Notes: generated from the letters alone by a model not told the origin. A stretch of 42,570 nucleotides of DNA from Oscillospiraceae bacterium (GCA_015067215.1 SVMW01000017.1:1-42570); one strand, 5' to 3'; counted from the stretch's first letter, positions 33,313 to 40,972 are shown. Translations and numbers: made by a program.

Positions 33313-35262
33313 ATGAAAAAATATATACTATGTTTTCTTGTTGCAGCCCTTGCTGCATTTACCGCCTGCAGTACAATCGACGATATGCTGCTTCCTGAAA
33401 CCGGCAGCACAGCTGTTGAAAGCGAGGCACCCGTTGTACTTACCGAAAATCAGCAGATTGTTATGTCTGCACTGAGCAAAAAAGACGTCACAGACTTTTT
33501 CGGTCATACTGCATACAGCGATTTTGTGCTTGCGGGGTACCGCATTTCCATTGACAACCTGCGTTTTGGCGATGATGACAGCACACTTTTGTTTGACCTT
33601 GAATTTACCGACATAAAAACCGGCAAAGTGACTGATTTTAAAAAGCTGACAGCAACCCTTGATTACACAATGGAAACCCTTGCTGAAAACCCTGCCGATA
33701 TCCGCATTGAAGGCACCGCTGCAGGCATCTGCGAAGACGAAATTTACATTGCCGACCTTGACCGCATAAGATTTTTTGACAAAAACACCTTTGAGAGAAC
33801 CTCCACCAGTGTATTTTTTGAGCACGGTTCCCCTGACAGCGTAATGTTCTACAATGTTGCCAAAAGCGAGGACACCTACATAATTGCCTGCCGCAACGGC
33901 GGTAAGTATGTGCTGCTTATGACCAGCGGACAGGGCGGTGTGTACGAACTTGACCTCAACCTTGAAAGCGACAGCTATGCGCCTTTCAGCCTGCCTATGA
34001 GTGTGAGGGACGGATATCCATCCCATATACTTTTCGGCGATGAATACTGTTACGATGCCGACCTGCAGGTGCTTTACAGCACAGCAAACCGCATTACAGG
34101 GCAGCACAACGGCGAAACTTTCTACTTTGAAAGATGGCAGAACCTTTCCGACACAGGCAGCGACTATTATCAGCTGACAGTTTACCGTGACGGCAAGGCA
34201 TATACCGATGTATTTGAAAACCTGCAGCTCAGCAGGGTATTTGGCATAGACCAGCAGACAGGCGAATTCGGCACCAATGTTGCAATGACATTTGACGAAA
34301 ACGGAAACCGCGTGGCTATCCATTGCCCTGACAGTCAGGCAACCCTTGTGCTTGACCGCGAAAGCGACACAGGCACAGTACAGTACACACCTGACGCAAG
34401 ACAGATTAAACCGGGTGTGCCGCCTGTTTATTCCCGCGATAACCGCTATGCTATCTACCGCGGTGCATCTGCAGGTGAGGGCGACAATGCCGTTACACAG
34501 CTGCTGCTGCACAACAGAGTTGCCAACACTTTCAGCTTTATAGGCCTTGCAGGCACCAATGACGATGCAGGCTTTTTCAACAACGGCGATATATACATTT
34601 TCAACAATACCGAATTTACTGTTTATAAACCTGATGCACAGGCAGCCGAACCTGATTTTGTGCTGAGCCGCAATTTCCCTATGGGAGAAATCCGACAGGG
34701 CGATGTGTTTGCAAGATATCTCTTTGCAGCCCGCAGAGACCCTGTTACAAATGAATATATTGTAATTTATGCTGATTTTCCTGAGCACGAAAACCTTGAA
34801 GAACTTGTTATAAGCACAAACGGAATGGTGCTTGGTGTTACATACAAAGTTGGCATGCTTGATGCACAGGGCGTGCTGCAGCACACAATTGACACAGGCT
34901 GCAATGTGTGGTGGGATGCTGCAGGCTTTAAAAATGTTACTATGGTAAAACCAAATGCAGCTATGCTGCGTTTTACCGTTAAGCACAACGGAGCCGTGTT
35001 TGCCGAAAGCGTTGTTCACCTTGACAGTGAAACTGTTGACAAGGTGATTGAAGCTGCATGGGTTACCCCTGAACAGGCTGAAAACCAGCAGCAGGGCGAA
35101 ACTGCTGACAGTTCCGCCGCTGCAAGCGAAAACACAGCACAGAGCAGCAGTTCTGCAGCAAGCGACAGCACTGCCGCTGACAGCAGCAGTGCCGCAGACA
35201 GTTCATCCGACAGCGGTGCCACAGACAGCAGTGCATCATCTGACAGTCAGGTGCAGCAATAA
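33313..35262 (+). CDS. Large lipoprotein with Ser/Ala-rich tail
   Basis: The 649-residue protein starts with a lipoprotein signal peptide (lipobox FTAC, C19) and would be lipid-anchored on the outer face of the membrane. The middle contains many short beta repeats (for example VFGIDQQTGEFGTNVAMTF and FFNNGDIYIFNNTEF), suggesting a beta-propeller-like fold. The last 60 residues are almost only Ser, Ala, Asp and Thr. The function is unknown. The ATG at 33313 has TGGAGG seven bases upstream; 21 extra codons in the same frame are unlikely to be used. MITE copy B lies downstream. Confidence 0.8.
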   Translation: MKKYILCFLVAALAAFTACSTIDDMLLPETGSTAVESEAPVVLTENQQIVMSALSKKDVTDFFGHTAYSDFVLAGYRISIDNLRFGDDDSTLLFDLEFTDIKTGKVTDFKKLTATLDYTMETLAENPADIRIEGTAAGICEDEIYIADLDRIRFFDKNTFERTSTSVFFEHGSPDSVMFYNVAKSEDTYIIACRNGGKYVLLMTSGQGGVYELDLNLESDSYAPFSLPMSVRDGYPSHILFGDEYCYDADLQVLYSTANRITGQHNGETFYFERWQNLSDTGSDYYQLTVYRDGKAYTDVFENLQLSRVFGIDQQTGEFGTNVAMTFDENGNRVAIHCPDSQATLVLDRESDTGTVQYTPDARQIKPGVPPVYSRDNRYAIYRGASAGEGDNAVTQLLLHNRVANTFSFIGLAGTNDDAGFFNNGDIYIFNNTEFTVYKPDAQAAEPDFVLSRNFPMGEIRQGDVFARYLFAARRDPVTNEYIVIYADFPEHENLEELVISTNGMVLGVTYKVGMLDAQGVLQHTIDTGCNVWWDAAGFKNVTMVKPNAAMLRFTVKHNGAVFAESVVHLDSETVDKVIEAAWVTPEQAENQQQGETADSSAAASENTAQSSSSAASDSTAADSSSAADSSSDSGATDSSASSDSQVQQ

Positions 35263-35373
35263 AAACACCAGATTTTCAACTTCAGAGAGCTGTGCCGGTT
35301 CAGACACAAAACTGACAGCCGCTTTTAAAAACAGCAAAACAATTTAAATACAACAAAACGGAGACAGTAAAAA

Positions 35374-35577
35374 GCGACATCCCGATAAGAAAACATAAAT
35401 ACCCGACAACACACTGCAAAGTGTGCTGTCGGGTACATTTTTGCCTGTTTTTGCAGAAAAAGTGCTGCTGCAAGGAAAAGACACGCAGCACTGATTTGTG
35501 TAATGCAAGTGTCGCTGACGCCGCCGCAGCCTTTTTATGTTAAAAATCAGGTTTGTGTTTTCTTGTTGGGAGGCCGC
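35374..35577. mobile_element. MITE-like element, copy B
   Basis: The 204-bp segment has terminal inverted repeats GCGACATCCCGATAAGAAAA and the near complement ending CTTGTTGGGAGGCCGC. Direct flanks CGGAGACAGT (35359-35368) and ACTGTCTCCG (35582-35591) are also inverted repeats, so the mobile unit may be about 233 bp. It is nearly identical to copy A in reverse orientation. The hairpin TACCCGACAACACAC..GTCGGGTA is inside. It lies between convergent genes. Confidence 0.8.
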
Positions 35578-35605
35578 TGACACTGTCTCCGTTATTTTTT
35601 TGTTT

Positions 35606-36307
35606 TTATTCCTTAACTTCAAATTTATAGCCTACGCCCCATACGGTTTTAAGGCTCCATTTGTCAGAAACACCTTCAAGTTTTTCTCTAAGGCGCTTGA
35701 TATGCACGTCAATTGTTCGGCTGTCACCGTAATATTCAAAGCCCCATACCTCGTCCAGCAGCGCGTCACGGGTAAACACCTTGTTAGGGTTTTTGGCAAG
35801 ATAATAGAGCAGTTCCATTTCCTTAGGCGGTGTGTCCACAACCTCACCGTTTACCTTGAGCTCGTACTTTGTAATGTTTACCACAAGGTTGTCAAAGGTG
35901 AGTTCCCCTTCGTGAGATTCTGTTCTGCTCTGGGCTGTTCTGCCTGTGCGGCGAAGCACCGCTTTTATGCGCGCCACAACCTCTTTGGTATCAAAAGGTT
36001 TTACAATGTAGTCGTCCGCACCAAGTTCAAGGCCAAGCACCTTGTCAAAGGTTTCGCCCTTTGCGGTAAGCATAATTATAGGTGTATCCTTTTTTGCACG
36101 CATGCGGCGGCAGGCTTCCCACCCGTCAACACGCGGCATCATAACATCCAGCAGAACAAGGTCGATATCGGTTTCATCGTGAATGGCAACCGCAGTTTCG
36201 CCGTCGTGGGCAAGCTGTGTTTCGTAACCTTCCTTTTCAAGGTAAAGGCGCAGAAGTTCGCAGATGTTTCTGTCGTCATCAACAATCAAAATCTTTTCTC
36301 TATCCAT
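35606..36307 (-). CDS. OmpR/PhoB-family response regulator, no adjacent kinase
   Basis: The 233-residue protein has a receiver domain (acidic pocket VDDDR at residues 9-13, phospho-acceptor D54 in VLLDVMMP) and a winged-helix DNA-binding domain (residues about 135-230, ending WGVGYKFE). It would activate or repress genes after phosphorylation. Its ATG at 36307 follows GGAGG by six bases; a frame to 36376 is longer but unsupported. No histidine kinase gene lies on either side, which is unusual for this family. Downstream is MITE copy B. Confidence 0.93.
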   Translation of the reverse strand: MDREKILIVDDDRNICELLRLYLEKEGYETQLAHDGETAVAIHDETDIDLVLLDVMMPRVDGWEACRRMRAKKDTPIIMLTAKGETFDKVLGLELGADDYIVKPFDTKEVVARIKAVLRRTGRTAQSRTESHEGELTFDNLVVNITKYELKVNGEVVDTPPKEMELLYYLAKNPNKVFTRDALLDEVWGFEYYGDSRTIDVHIKRLREKLEGVSDKWSLKTVWGVGYKFEVKE

Positions 36308-36385
36308 ATTAAACCTCCGTAAAAGGTGTGTCTTCCATTCTTTGCCCCCTTGCATATAAAAACAGGGCCGTAACATATTATCTGT

Positions 36386-36394
36386 ATTTTAACA
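36386..36394 (-). promoter_or_regulatory. Candidate extended -10 promoter of the response regulator
   Basis: On the minus strand TGTTAAAAT gives an extended -10 about 80 bases before the ATG, in an AT-rich stretch. Confidence 0.4.
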
Positions 36395-36445
36395 TATAAA
36401 TATGAACAATTAAAGTTTTTATATTGTATAAATTAAGTATATCCC

Positions 36446-37186
36446 TCATCGGATAAAAACAAAGTTGTCAGCGGTGGAGTGTACCCTGCTGTAACGGTAG
36501 TTCTGCCTGTCAAAGTTTTTTATCTGTTCAAGGTCGGTTATGCTGTTTTCCGCCATAAAGCGCACCATCTCTCCCCTTGCCATTTTGCAGGCAGTGCCTT
36601 TTTCAATCAGTTTACCGTCTTTTTCCTGTGCAAAGGTGCAGGTGATAAACCTTGTTTTTTCTGTCAGGTATTTTGACACAGCACGGCTGTATTCCTTTGA
36701 TGCAAGGTTGATTATACAGTCGGTTTCATCCGCCAGCTGCTGTGCAATTTTATCTTTCCAGAAGCTGTACAGGTCTGCACCGCGGTCAGTCTCCAGTTTT
36801 GCCTGCATTTCCAGACGATATGGTATCACCCCGTCAAAGGGGCGCAGAACGCCGTAAAAACCTGACAGAATACGCAGATTTTCTGTTATATAGGCCAGTT
36901 CATCGCTGCTGAAAACCGACGGTGCCATATACTGATACTGTATTCCCTCATAGCTTAACACCGCAGGGGTAAGACTGCGGCTGAGGTCAGCTGTGTTTAT
37001 GCGTTCAAAATTAAGCTGTGCAATGGCATCGTTGCATTTCCACAGGTTTTTAAGCTGTGGATACGACATGCTTTTCAGCTTTTCCAGCAGAATTTTTGTG
37101 TCTTCAATAAACGCAGGTGTGCCCTGACAGGGCAGGCTGTCTGTGTCCACATTCATCTTTTTCGCAGGCGAAATTATAATTCTCAT
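36446..37186 (-). CDS. yaaA: Peroxide stress protein YaaA (DUF328)
   Basis: The 246-residue protein belongs to the YaaA/DUF328 family, which lowers free iron and protects DNA during peroxide stress. The N-terminal IIISPAKKMN, the YEGIQYQYM segment and SGFYGVLRPFDGVIPYRLEM (near residue 110) are characteristic. INLASKEYSRAV and KGTACKMARGEMVRF are also typical. The start ATG overlaps the rhodanese stop by four bases. It is the last gene of a four-gene peroxide-related operon. Confidence 0.95.
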   Translation of the reverse strand: MRIIISPAKKMNVDTDSLPCQGTPAFIEDTKILLEKLKSMSYPQLKNLWKCNDAIAQLNFERINTADLSRSLTPAVLSYEGIQYQYMAPSVFSSDELAYITENLRILSGFYGVLRPFDGVIPYRLEMQAKLETDRGADLYSFWKDKIAQQLADETDCIINLASKEYSRAVSKYLTEKTRFITCTFAQEKDGKLIEKGTACKMARGEMVRFMAENSITDLEQIKNFDRQNYRYSRVHSTADNFVFIR

Positions 37187-37554
37187 CTTTCCACCCCGTA
37201 CTGCCATGTGGTTATGCCGCCCATTTCGTACACCTCTGTATATCCCAGCCTTGCAAGTATTGCACAGGCTTTTCTGCTGCGGTTGCCGCTGTGGCAGTAC
37301 ACCAGCACAACAGCATCTTTTGCAGGAATAATTTCTGCCGCTGACTGTGCATTTATTGTTCCCACAGGCAGCAGACGGGCACCTGCTATATGTCCGCTGT
37401 CATATTCCGCCTGTTCTCTTACATCCAGCACCAGCACATTCTGTGTGTCCATCATCTCTTTCGCCTTTGCCTGAGACATGCTTTTATAGCCGCCGCGGCC
37501 TTTTAAAATCATAAACACTGCCGCCACAGCAATTATCAGATAAAAATAATTCAT
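37183..37554 (-). CDS. Membrane-anchored rhodanese-domain protein
   Basis: The 123-residue protein has an N-terminal hydrophobic helix (residues about 2-18) and a single rhodanese domain. LVLDVREQAEYDSGHI is the family motif, and the active-site loop CHSGNRSR carries the catalytic cysteine C87. It would transfer sulfur or reduce persulfides near the membrane. It lies three bases after bcp and overlaps yaaA, suggesting a role in redox or peroxide defence. Confidence 0.9.
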   Translation of the reverse strand: MNYFYLIIAVAAVFMILKGRGGYKSMSQAKAKEMMDTQNVLVLDVREQAEYDSGHIAGARLLPVGTINAQSAAEIIPAKDAVVLVYCHSGNRSRKACAILARLGYTEVYEMGGITTWQYGVER

Positions 37555-37557
37555 ATG

Positions 37558-38022
37558 TTATTCCCCGTCTGCAAGATATGCCAGAATTTCTGCCGCATTG
37601 GTGTCGGGCTTTACCTTTGGCATAACCTTTTCTATATTTCCGTTTTCGTCGATAATATATGTGGTGCGCACCACACCCATACTGGTTTTACCGTACAGCT
37701 TTTTCTCCTGCCATACATCATACGCCTGTATTGCCTCCAGCTGAGGGTCGGACAGCAGTATAAACGGCAGATTGTATTTCTGTGCAAATTTCTGATGACT
37801 TGCAGCAGAATCCTTGCTTATGCCGATAACCGCAACATCAAGGGTTCTGAACTTTTCAAAGTTTGCCGCAAAGGCACATGCCTGCTTTGTGCAGCCCGGT
37901 GTGTTGTCCTTGGGATAAAAATAAAGCACAACCTTTCTGCCCTCAAAATCGCTGAGGCTTATCATATTGCCGTCCTTGTCTTCAAGGGTAAAGGACGGTG
38001 CTTTTGTTCCTGCCTGTAACAT
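37558..38022 (-). CDS. bcp: Thioredoxin-dependent thiol peroxidase, Bcp/PrxQ
   Basis: The 154-residue peroxiredoxin reduces hydrogen peroxide and organic peroxides. The peroxidatic and resolving cysteines are C44 and C49 in YPKDNTPGCTKQACAF, the spacing of atypical 2-Cys Bcp. The ATG at 38022 has AAGGAG upstream, and 14 extra codons in a longer frame lie over the upstream gene's end. It starts 11 bases after the small membrane protein gene. Confidence 0.95.
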   Translation of the reverse strand: MLQAGTKAPSFTLEDKDGNMISLSDFEGRKVVLYFYPKDNTPGCTKQACAFAANFEKFRTLDVAVIGISKDSAASHQKFAQKYNLPFILLSDPQLEAIQAYDVWQEKKLYGKTSMGVVRTTYIIDENGNIEKVMPKVKPDTNAAEILAYLADGE

Positions 38023-38033
38023 AAATATTCTCC

Positions 38034-38291
38034 TTATCTGTCCTGTTTTTTGTTTTTTCTGCACTTTCTTATAATAAAAGCTGCCGCCACAGCTGTGGTA
38101 ACTGCCACTGCCGCTGCAGATGAACCTGTCAGCGAGGCCGCCGCAAAATACACAACGCAGCCGCAGACCGCCGCCGCAATAACCACAAGGCAGCCTTCGC
38201 GGGATTTCCCGCTGGAATAACAGCTTTTACAGAAATCGGAAGACTGGGCTGTGTATAAATCTTTATTATAATCGTTGTTATAACCGCTCAT
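38034..38291 (-). CDS. Small membrane protein, first gene of the peroxide operon
   Basis: The 85-residue protein has four cysteines (CKSC plus two) in its first 45 residues, two alanine-rich membrane helices (about 33-53 and 56-73) and a basic C-terminus. No family is recognised. The CxxC near the N-terminus could bind metal or take part in thiol exchange. GGGAG lies seven bases before the ATG. It leads the bcp-rhodanese-yaaA operon. Confidence 0.7.
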   Translation of the reverse strand: MSGYNNDYNKDLYTAQSSDFCKSCYSSGKSREGCLVVIAAAVCGCVVYFAAASLTGSSAAAVAVTTAVAAAFIIRKCRKNKKQDR

Positions 38292-38323
38292 AGTTTTACT
38301 CCCGTTTATATTTCTGTTATCAT

Positions 38324-38351
38324 TTTATAACAAACATTACCATTATGTAAA
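38324..38351 (-). promoter_or_regulatory. Promoter of the peroxide operon with PerR-like inverted repeat
   Basis: On the minus strand TTTACA (38346-38351) and TATAAA (38324-38329) are 16 bases apart. The -10 overlaps an AT-rich inverted repeat TTATAAAATGATAA, which resembles a PerR/Fur-type box but is one base short of the 7-1-7 consensus. Confidence 0.45.
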
Positions 38352-38364
38352 CAGTTGTTTAAAA

Positions 38365-38567
38365 GCAACATCCCGACAAGAAAACATAAATACCCGGCAA
38401 CACACTGTAAAATGTGCTGTCGGGTACATTTTTGTCTGTTTTTACAGAAAAGTACTGCTGCAGGGAAAAGACATGCAACACTGATTTGTGTAATGCAAGT
38501 GTCGCCGGCTCCACAACAGCCTTTTTGTGTTAAAAATCAGGTTTGTGTTTCCTTGTCGGGAAGTCGC
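38365..38567. mobile_element. MITE-like element, copy C
   Basis: The 203-bp segment has the terminal inverted repeats GCAACATCCCGACAAGAAAA and complement ending CCTTGTCGGGAAGTCGC, with the same interior order as copy B but with more substitutions. It abuts the truncated end of the MATE pseudogene and supplies its stop codon (38530-38532). Confidence 0.75.
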
Positions 38568-38816
38568 TGATAAGGTTCTGCTTTCCGTTTTTCTTTTCAA
38601 CATATACATAAAAGGCAAGGCATAACAATATCTGCACAAAGGTGGAAGCAGGTGTTGCAAGCCCGAAACATCTGCCGTTGTGGCAAACTGCCCTACCACC
38701 AGCAGGTCAACCCCGCCGTAAAGGGACTGCAGAAACATTGCCGCAAAAACAGGCACTGCAAATTTTATAAGGGTTTTAAACACATTTCCCTGTGTAAGAG
38801 ATGTGGTTTTGTCCAT
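38530..38816 (-). pseudogene. MATE-family efflux transporter, internally deleted and frameshifted
   Basis: Translation from the ATG at 38816 (GGGAGGAA upstream) gives a normal MATE N-terminus: GNVFKTLIKFAVPVFAAMF, then VDLLVVGQFATTADVSG (52 residues). The adjoining DNA, in another frame, gives a typical MATE C-terminal end, LATPASTFVQILLCLAFYVY. Roughly 370 codons of a normal 450-residue transporter are missing, and the two ends are out of frame. The junction lies in TTTCGGG, a possible microhomology. The remaining reading frame runs into MITE copy C. The gene must be non-functional, although its leader is intact. Confidence 0.82.
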
Positions 38817-38832
38817 AACAATTCCTCCCAAT

Positions 38833-38919
38833 AAAAAAAGGCGGACTAAGGAACAGGCATTCCAGCCTGCAGCCTTATCCGGCAAAACATTTCCTGTGAA
38901 TATTTTGCCCTCCGACCAC
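38833..38919 (-). promoter_or_regulatory. Riboswitch-like leader with terminator, candidate guanidine-IV (mepA motif)
   Basis: Transcription from the promoter at 38926-38954 would begin near 38919. The leader contains GGGCAAAA..TTTTGCC, a hairpin enclosing TTCACAGGAAAT. It is followed by an intrinsic terminator whose stem GGATAAGG..CCTTAGTCC ends in seven T residues, all before the MATE ATG. The 3' half of the first hairpin abuts the terminator's 5' half, a typical switching layout. The MATE context and the CACAGGAA / TTGCCGG elements recall the guanidine-IV class, but this is from memory. Confidence 0.55.
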
Positions 38920-38925
38920 ATAAGA

Positions 38926-38954
38926 ATTTTATCACATAAAAATTTCTAAATCAA
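38926..38954 (-). promoter_or_regulatory. Promoter of the MATE pseudogene
   Basis: On the minus strand TTGATT (38949-38954) and TAAAAT (38926-38931) are 17 bases apart. Confidence 0.7.
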
Positions 38955-38990
38955 CTTCTTCCTTTTTTGGCAGAAACTGTAATTAAAAAT

Positions 38991-39003
38991 GTGACATTGT
39001 CAC
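38991..39003 (+). promoter_or_regulatory. Palindromic site upstream of rubredoxin
   Basis: GTGACA-T-TGTCAC is a perfect 13-base palindrome about 25 bases upstream of the rubredoxin -10 boxes (TATAAT at 39026 and 39031). It may be a regulator binding site; the regulator is unknown. Confidence 0.4.
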
Positions 39004-39075
39004 TGAAAAAAACTGTTCGTTTGCCTATAATATAATCAAACAAAACAAATACAGACAATGACGGAGGTTACTTGT

Positions 39076-39231
39076 ATGAAATATAAATGTGATGTATGTG
39101 GCTGGGAATATGACGAAGCTGTTGGTTACCCTGAAGGCGGTATTGCTCCAGGCACAAAATGGGATGACATCCCTGAAGATTTTGAATGTCCTCTTTGCGG
39201 TGTAGGCAAAGACATGTTCAGCGAAGAATAA
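39076..39231 (+). CDS. Rubredoxin
   Basis: The 51-residue protein is a classic rubredoxin, a one-iron electron carrier of anaerobes. The two iron-binding motifs are YKCDVCGW (C5, C8) and [13 protein letters not shown] (C38, C41), with [12 protein letters not shown] between. GGAGG lies eleven bases before the ATG and a terminator follows. It is too short for many gene finders. It probably passes electrons to peroxide- or oxygen-reducing enzymes, in keeping with the nearby peroxide operon. Confidence 0.97.
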   Translation: MKYKCDVCGWEYDEAVGYPEGGIAPGTKWDDIPEDFECPLCGVGKDMFSEE

Positions 39232-39244
39232 TTAAAACTGTAAG

Positions 39245-39277
39245 GGCAGATGTTCATTTATTGAATATCTGCCTTTT
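39245..39277 (+). terminator. Terminator of rubredoxin
   Basis: GGCAGATGTTCA and TGAATATCTGCC form a 12-bp stem with one wobble pair, followed by TTTTAAG. Confidence 0.8.
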
Positions 39278-39400
39278 AAGTCAGTAAAACAAACCGTGAC
39301 TTTGTGTTGGTATATTGTGCAATTGACAGTCAGCATATATCTATCTATAATTATACAAAACAGGATAATTCTGTAAATTTTACGCATAAAGGACAGTAAT

Positions 39401-40114
39401 ATGAATAGTTTTGATGCAAGCTTCAGCTTTTTACACCGCATTGAAGAGGTGGAACTGAATATAGCGGACAAGCGCTGGCAGTCTGCCCTGGCTCTCAGTC
39501 TCACTTTGCCTGACATTTGCGGTGGCATTGCTTTCCCTGAAATTGTAAAACATTACCGTGACGGCCGTGTTATGCTGGACAGACAAAAAAAGCCCACCCG
39601 TGATGTGGGCGGACAGTATATACGCTGGTTTGACAGTTTTGCTGCGCCTTTTTTTACTCTTGAAGCACAGGATAAAAAACCATATATCTGCGGTGAACGC
39701 TGCTGGCAGCTGAGATGCGAATATCTTCACCAGAACAAAGGCTTTTTAAATGAGGACAGCAATGACAATGTCCGCTTTCATCTGGGTGTCAACTGCGGCA
39801 CTTCTCTGTGCAGTTTCGATGTTTCTGAAACCAATGGCGAAATAACCGATATCCGCATTGACATTGAACAGTTCTGCCTGCGTATGTGTGCCGCCGCCAG
39901 AAACTATTACGAAAGCTGTCATACTGAAAAGGATTTCAGCCTTTACAATACTCCTGTTCTGGATTTTATCGAAATTTCACAGACCCAGCAGAAAGAGAAC
40001 AACTGCAGTAAAACAGATGCAAACCCACCTTTGCAGACTGATGCATCACATAACAATGCTCACAGCAATCTGTTTGGCAGAATTTCCCGTTTGTTCAGGC
40101 AGAATAACGGATAG
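39401..40114 (+). CDS. Uncharacterised soluble protein
   Basis: The 237-residue protein has no signal peptide or membrane segment. Its first half (IADKRWQSALALSLTLPDICGGIAFPE) and CWQLRCEYLHQNKG near residue 100 recall helical families with a conserved 'LR..LLH' block that are often of unknown or abortive-infection type, but I cannot place it. The last 50 residues are polar and low in complexity. AAAGGA precedes the ATG. Confidence 0.65.
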   Translation: MNSFDASFSFLHRIEEVELNIADKRWQSALALSLTLPDICGGIAFPEIVKHYRDGRVMLDRQKKPTRDVGGQYIRWFDSFAAPFFTLEAQDKKPYICGERCWQLRCEYLHQNKGFLNEDSNDNVRFHLGVNCGTSLCSFDVSETNGEITDIRIDIEQFCLRMCAAARNYYESCHTEKDFSLYNTPVLDFIEISQTQQKENNCSKTDANPPLQTDASHNNAHSNLFGRISRLFRQNNG

Positions 40115-40241
40115 ATGCAGCAATATATCCGCCTGAGGTGATATCCTATACAGTATCATCAAACAGAAATGCCTCTGTGTAAAAATTTACTGCAAATAAT
40201 TTTCCGGTTTACAAAAACAATGCTATCAAAATAAAAACATG

Positions 40242-40339
40242 TCATTCTGACACAGCAGGCAGCCGTTGCTGCCCTCTGTACAGTGAAGCATCTGTCGTTT
40301 TAATGCGAAAAGATATTCTTCTCTGTTGTTCAGAATGAC
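40242..40339. repeat. Dispersed palindromic element with TCATTCTGA end, copy 4
   Basis: It begins GTCATTCTGACA and ends GTTCAGAATGAC, so the ends are inverted repeats. The remaining gap of about 300 bases between the two neighbouring genes (40115-40416) shows no reading frame with a start signal. Confidence 0.65.
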
Positions 40340-40416
40340 ATTTTATTTGTTTTAGCAGGTTATAACTTTCACTATTTTCAGCTTACCGTCATTTTGAGAT
40401 ATTCAGCAGCTTCTGA

Positions 40417-40917
40417 TTATTCACAGAATTTGTCAGGCAACTGGTCATATCCCATGCTTTTCAGTGCATCAGAGATGGTCTGTCTGCCATTCAGCACAAG
40501 CAGTTTGCTTGTTCCGTGGGCAACAACCCTGTCGTTTTCATCTTTGATTACAGCTTCACAAAGGCAGACACTGCGGCCTTCCTTTATTGCGGTAGCATGC
40601 ACCGTCAGGCGGCCTTCTGTTGCCATTGCAAGGTCGGTCACCGAAACATCAAGGGTAGTAAAACCGGCGTCTTCAGGCTGATGATAATATGCTGCCCAGT
40701 AGGTTGCACTGTCAACAAGGGCTGCATTTACCCCGCCGTGCACTGAACCAAAGGGATTGTAGTGTTTTGCTTTGTCTATAATCATCTCCATGCGGGCATA
40801 GCCGGGGGCAATATCCACCAGTTTCATATCCATATGGGACCAGAACGGGCTTTTGTTTACAAGATCCTTAAGTTTTTCTATATGTTCCGGATTAACCTTT
40901 TTTGCCTTGTTTTCCAT
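40417..40917 (-). CDS. PaaI-type hotdog-fold thioesterase
   Basis: The 166-residue protein has a hotdog fold. NPFGSVHGGVNAALVDSATYWAAYY (near residue 55) is the PaaI-like active-site region, in which the HGG motif and D follow one another. It would hydrolyse an acyl-CoA thioester; the substrate is not known. The ATG at 40917 has GGGAG seven bases upstream, and a promoter lies behind; 40 extra codons in a longer frame run through the promoter and are rejected. Confidence 0.88.
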   Translation of the reverse strand: MENKAKKVNPEHIEKLKDLVNKSPFWSHMDMKLVDIAPGYARMEMIIDKAKHYNPFGSVHGGVNAALVDSATYWAAYYHQPEDAGFTTLDVSVTDLAMATEGRLTVHATAIKEGRSVCLCEAVIKDENDRVVAHGTSKLLVLNGRQTISDALKSMGYDQLPDKFCE

Positions 40918-40943
40918 CTTTGTGCTCCCTTTTGTTTTTCTAT

Positions 40944-40972
40944 ATTTTAGCACAAAGCTGCTGTATTGTCTA
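40944..40972 (-). promoter_or_regulatory. Promoter of the PaaI-type thioesterase
   Basis: On the minus strand TAGACA (40967-40972) and TAAAAT (40944-40949) are 17 bases apart, about 25 bases before the ATG. Confidence 0.6.

Noticed and set aside
33328-35019. A 563-codon open frame antisense to the large lipoprotein gene
   Set aside because: It has no ribosome binding site, is rich in Cys and His in the way typical of antisense shadows, and the plus-strand lipoprotein has a signal peptide and start signal.
38442-38921. A 159-codon reading frame over the MATE remnant
   Set aside because: Its first 35 codons lie in the promoter, leader and terminator and its last part is MITE sequence. Only the middle shows MATE similarity, so it is called as a pseudogene from 38816.
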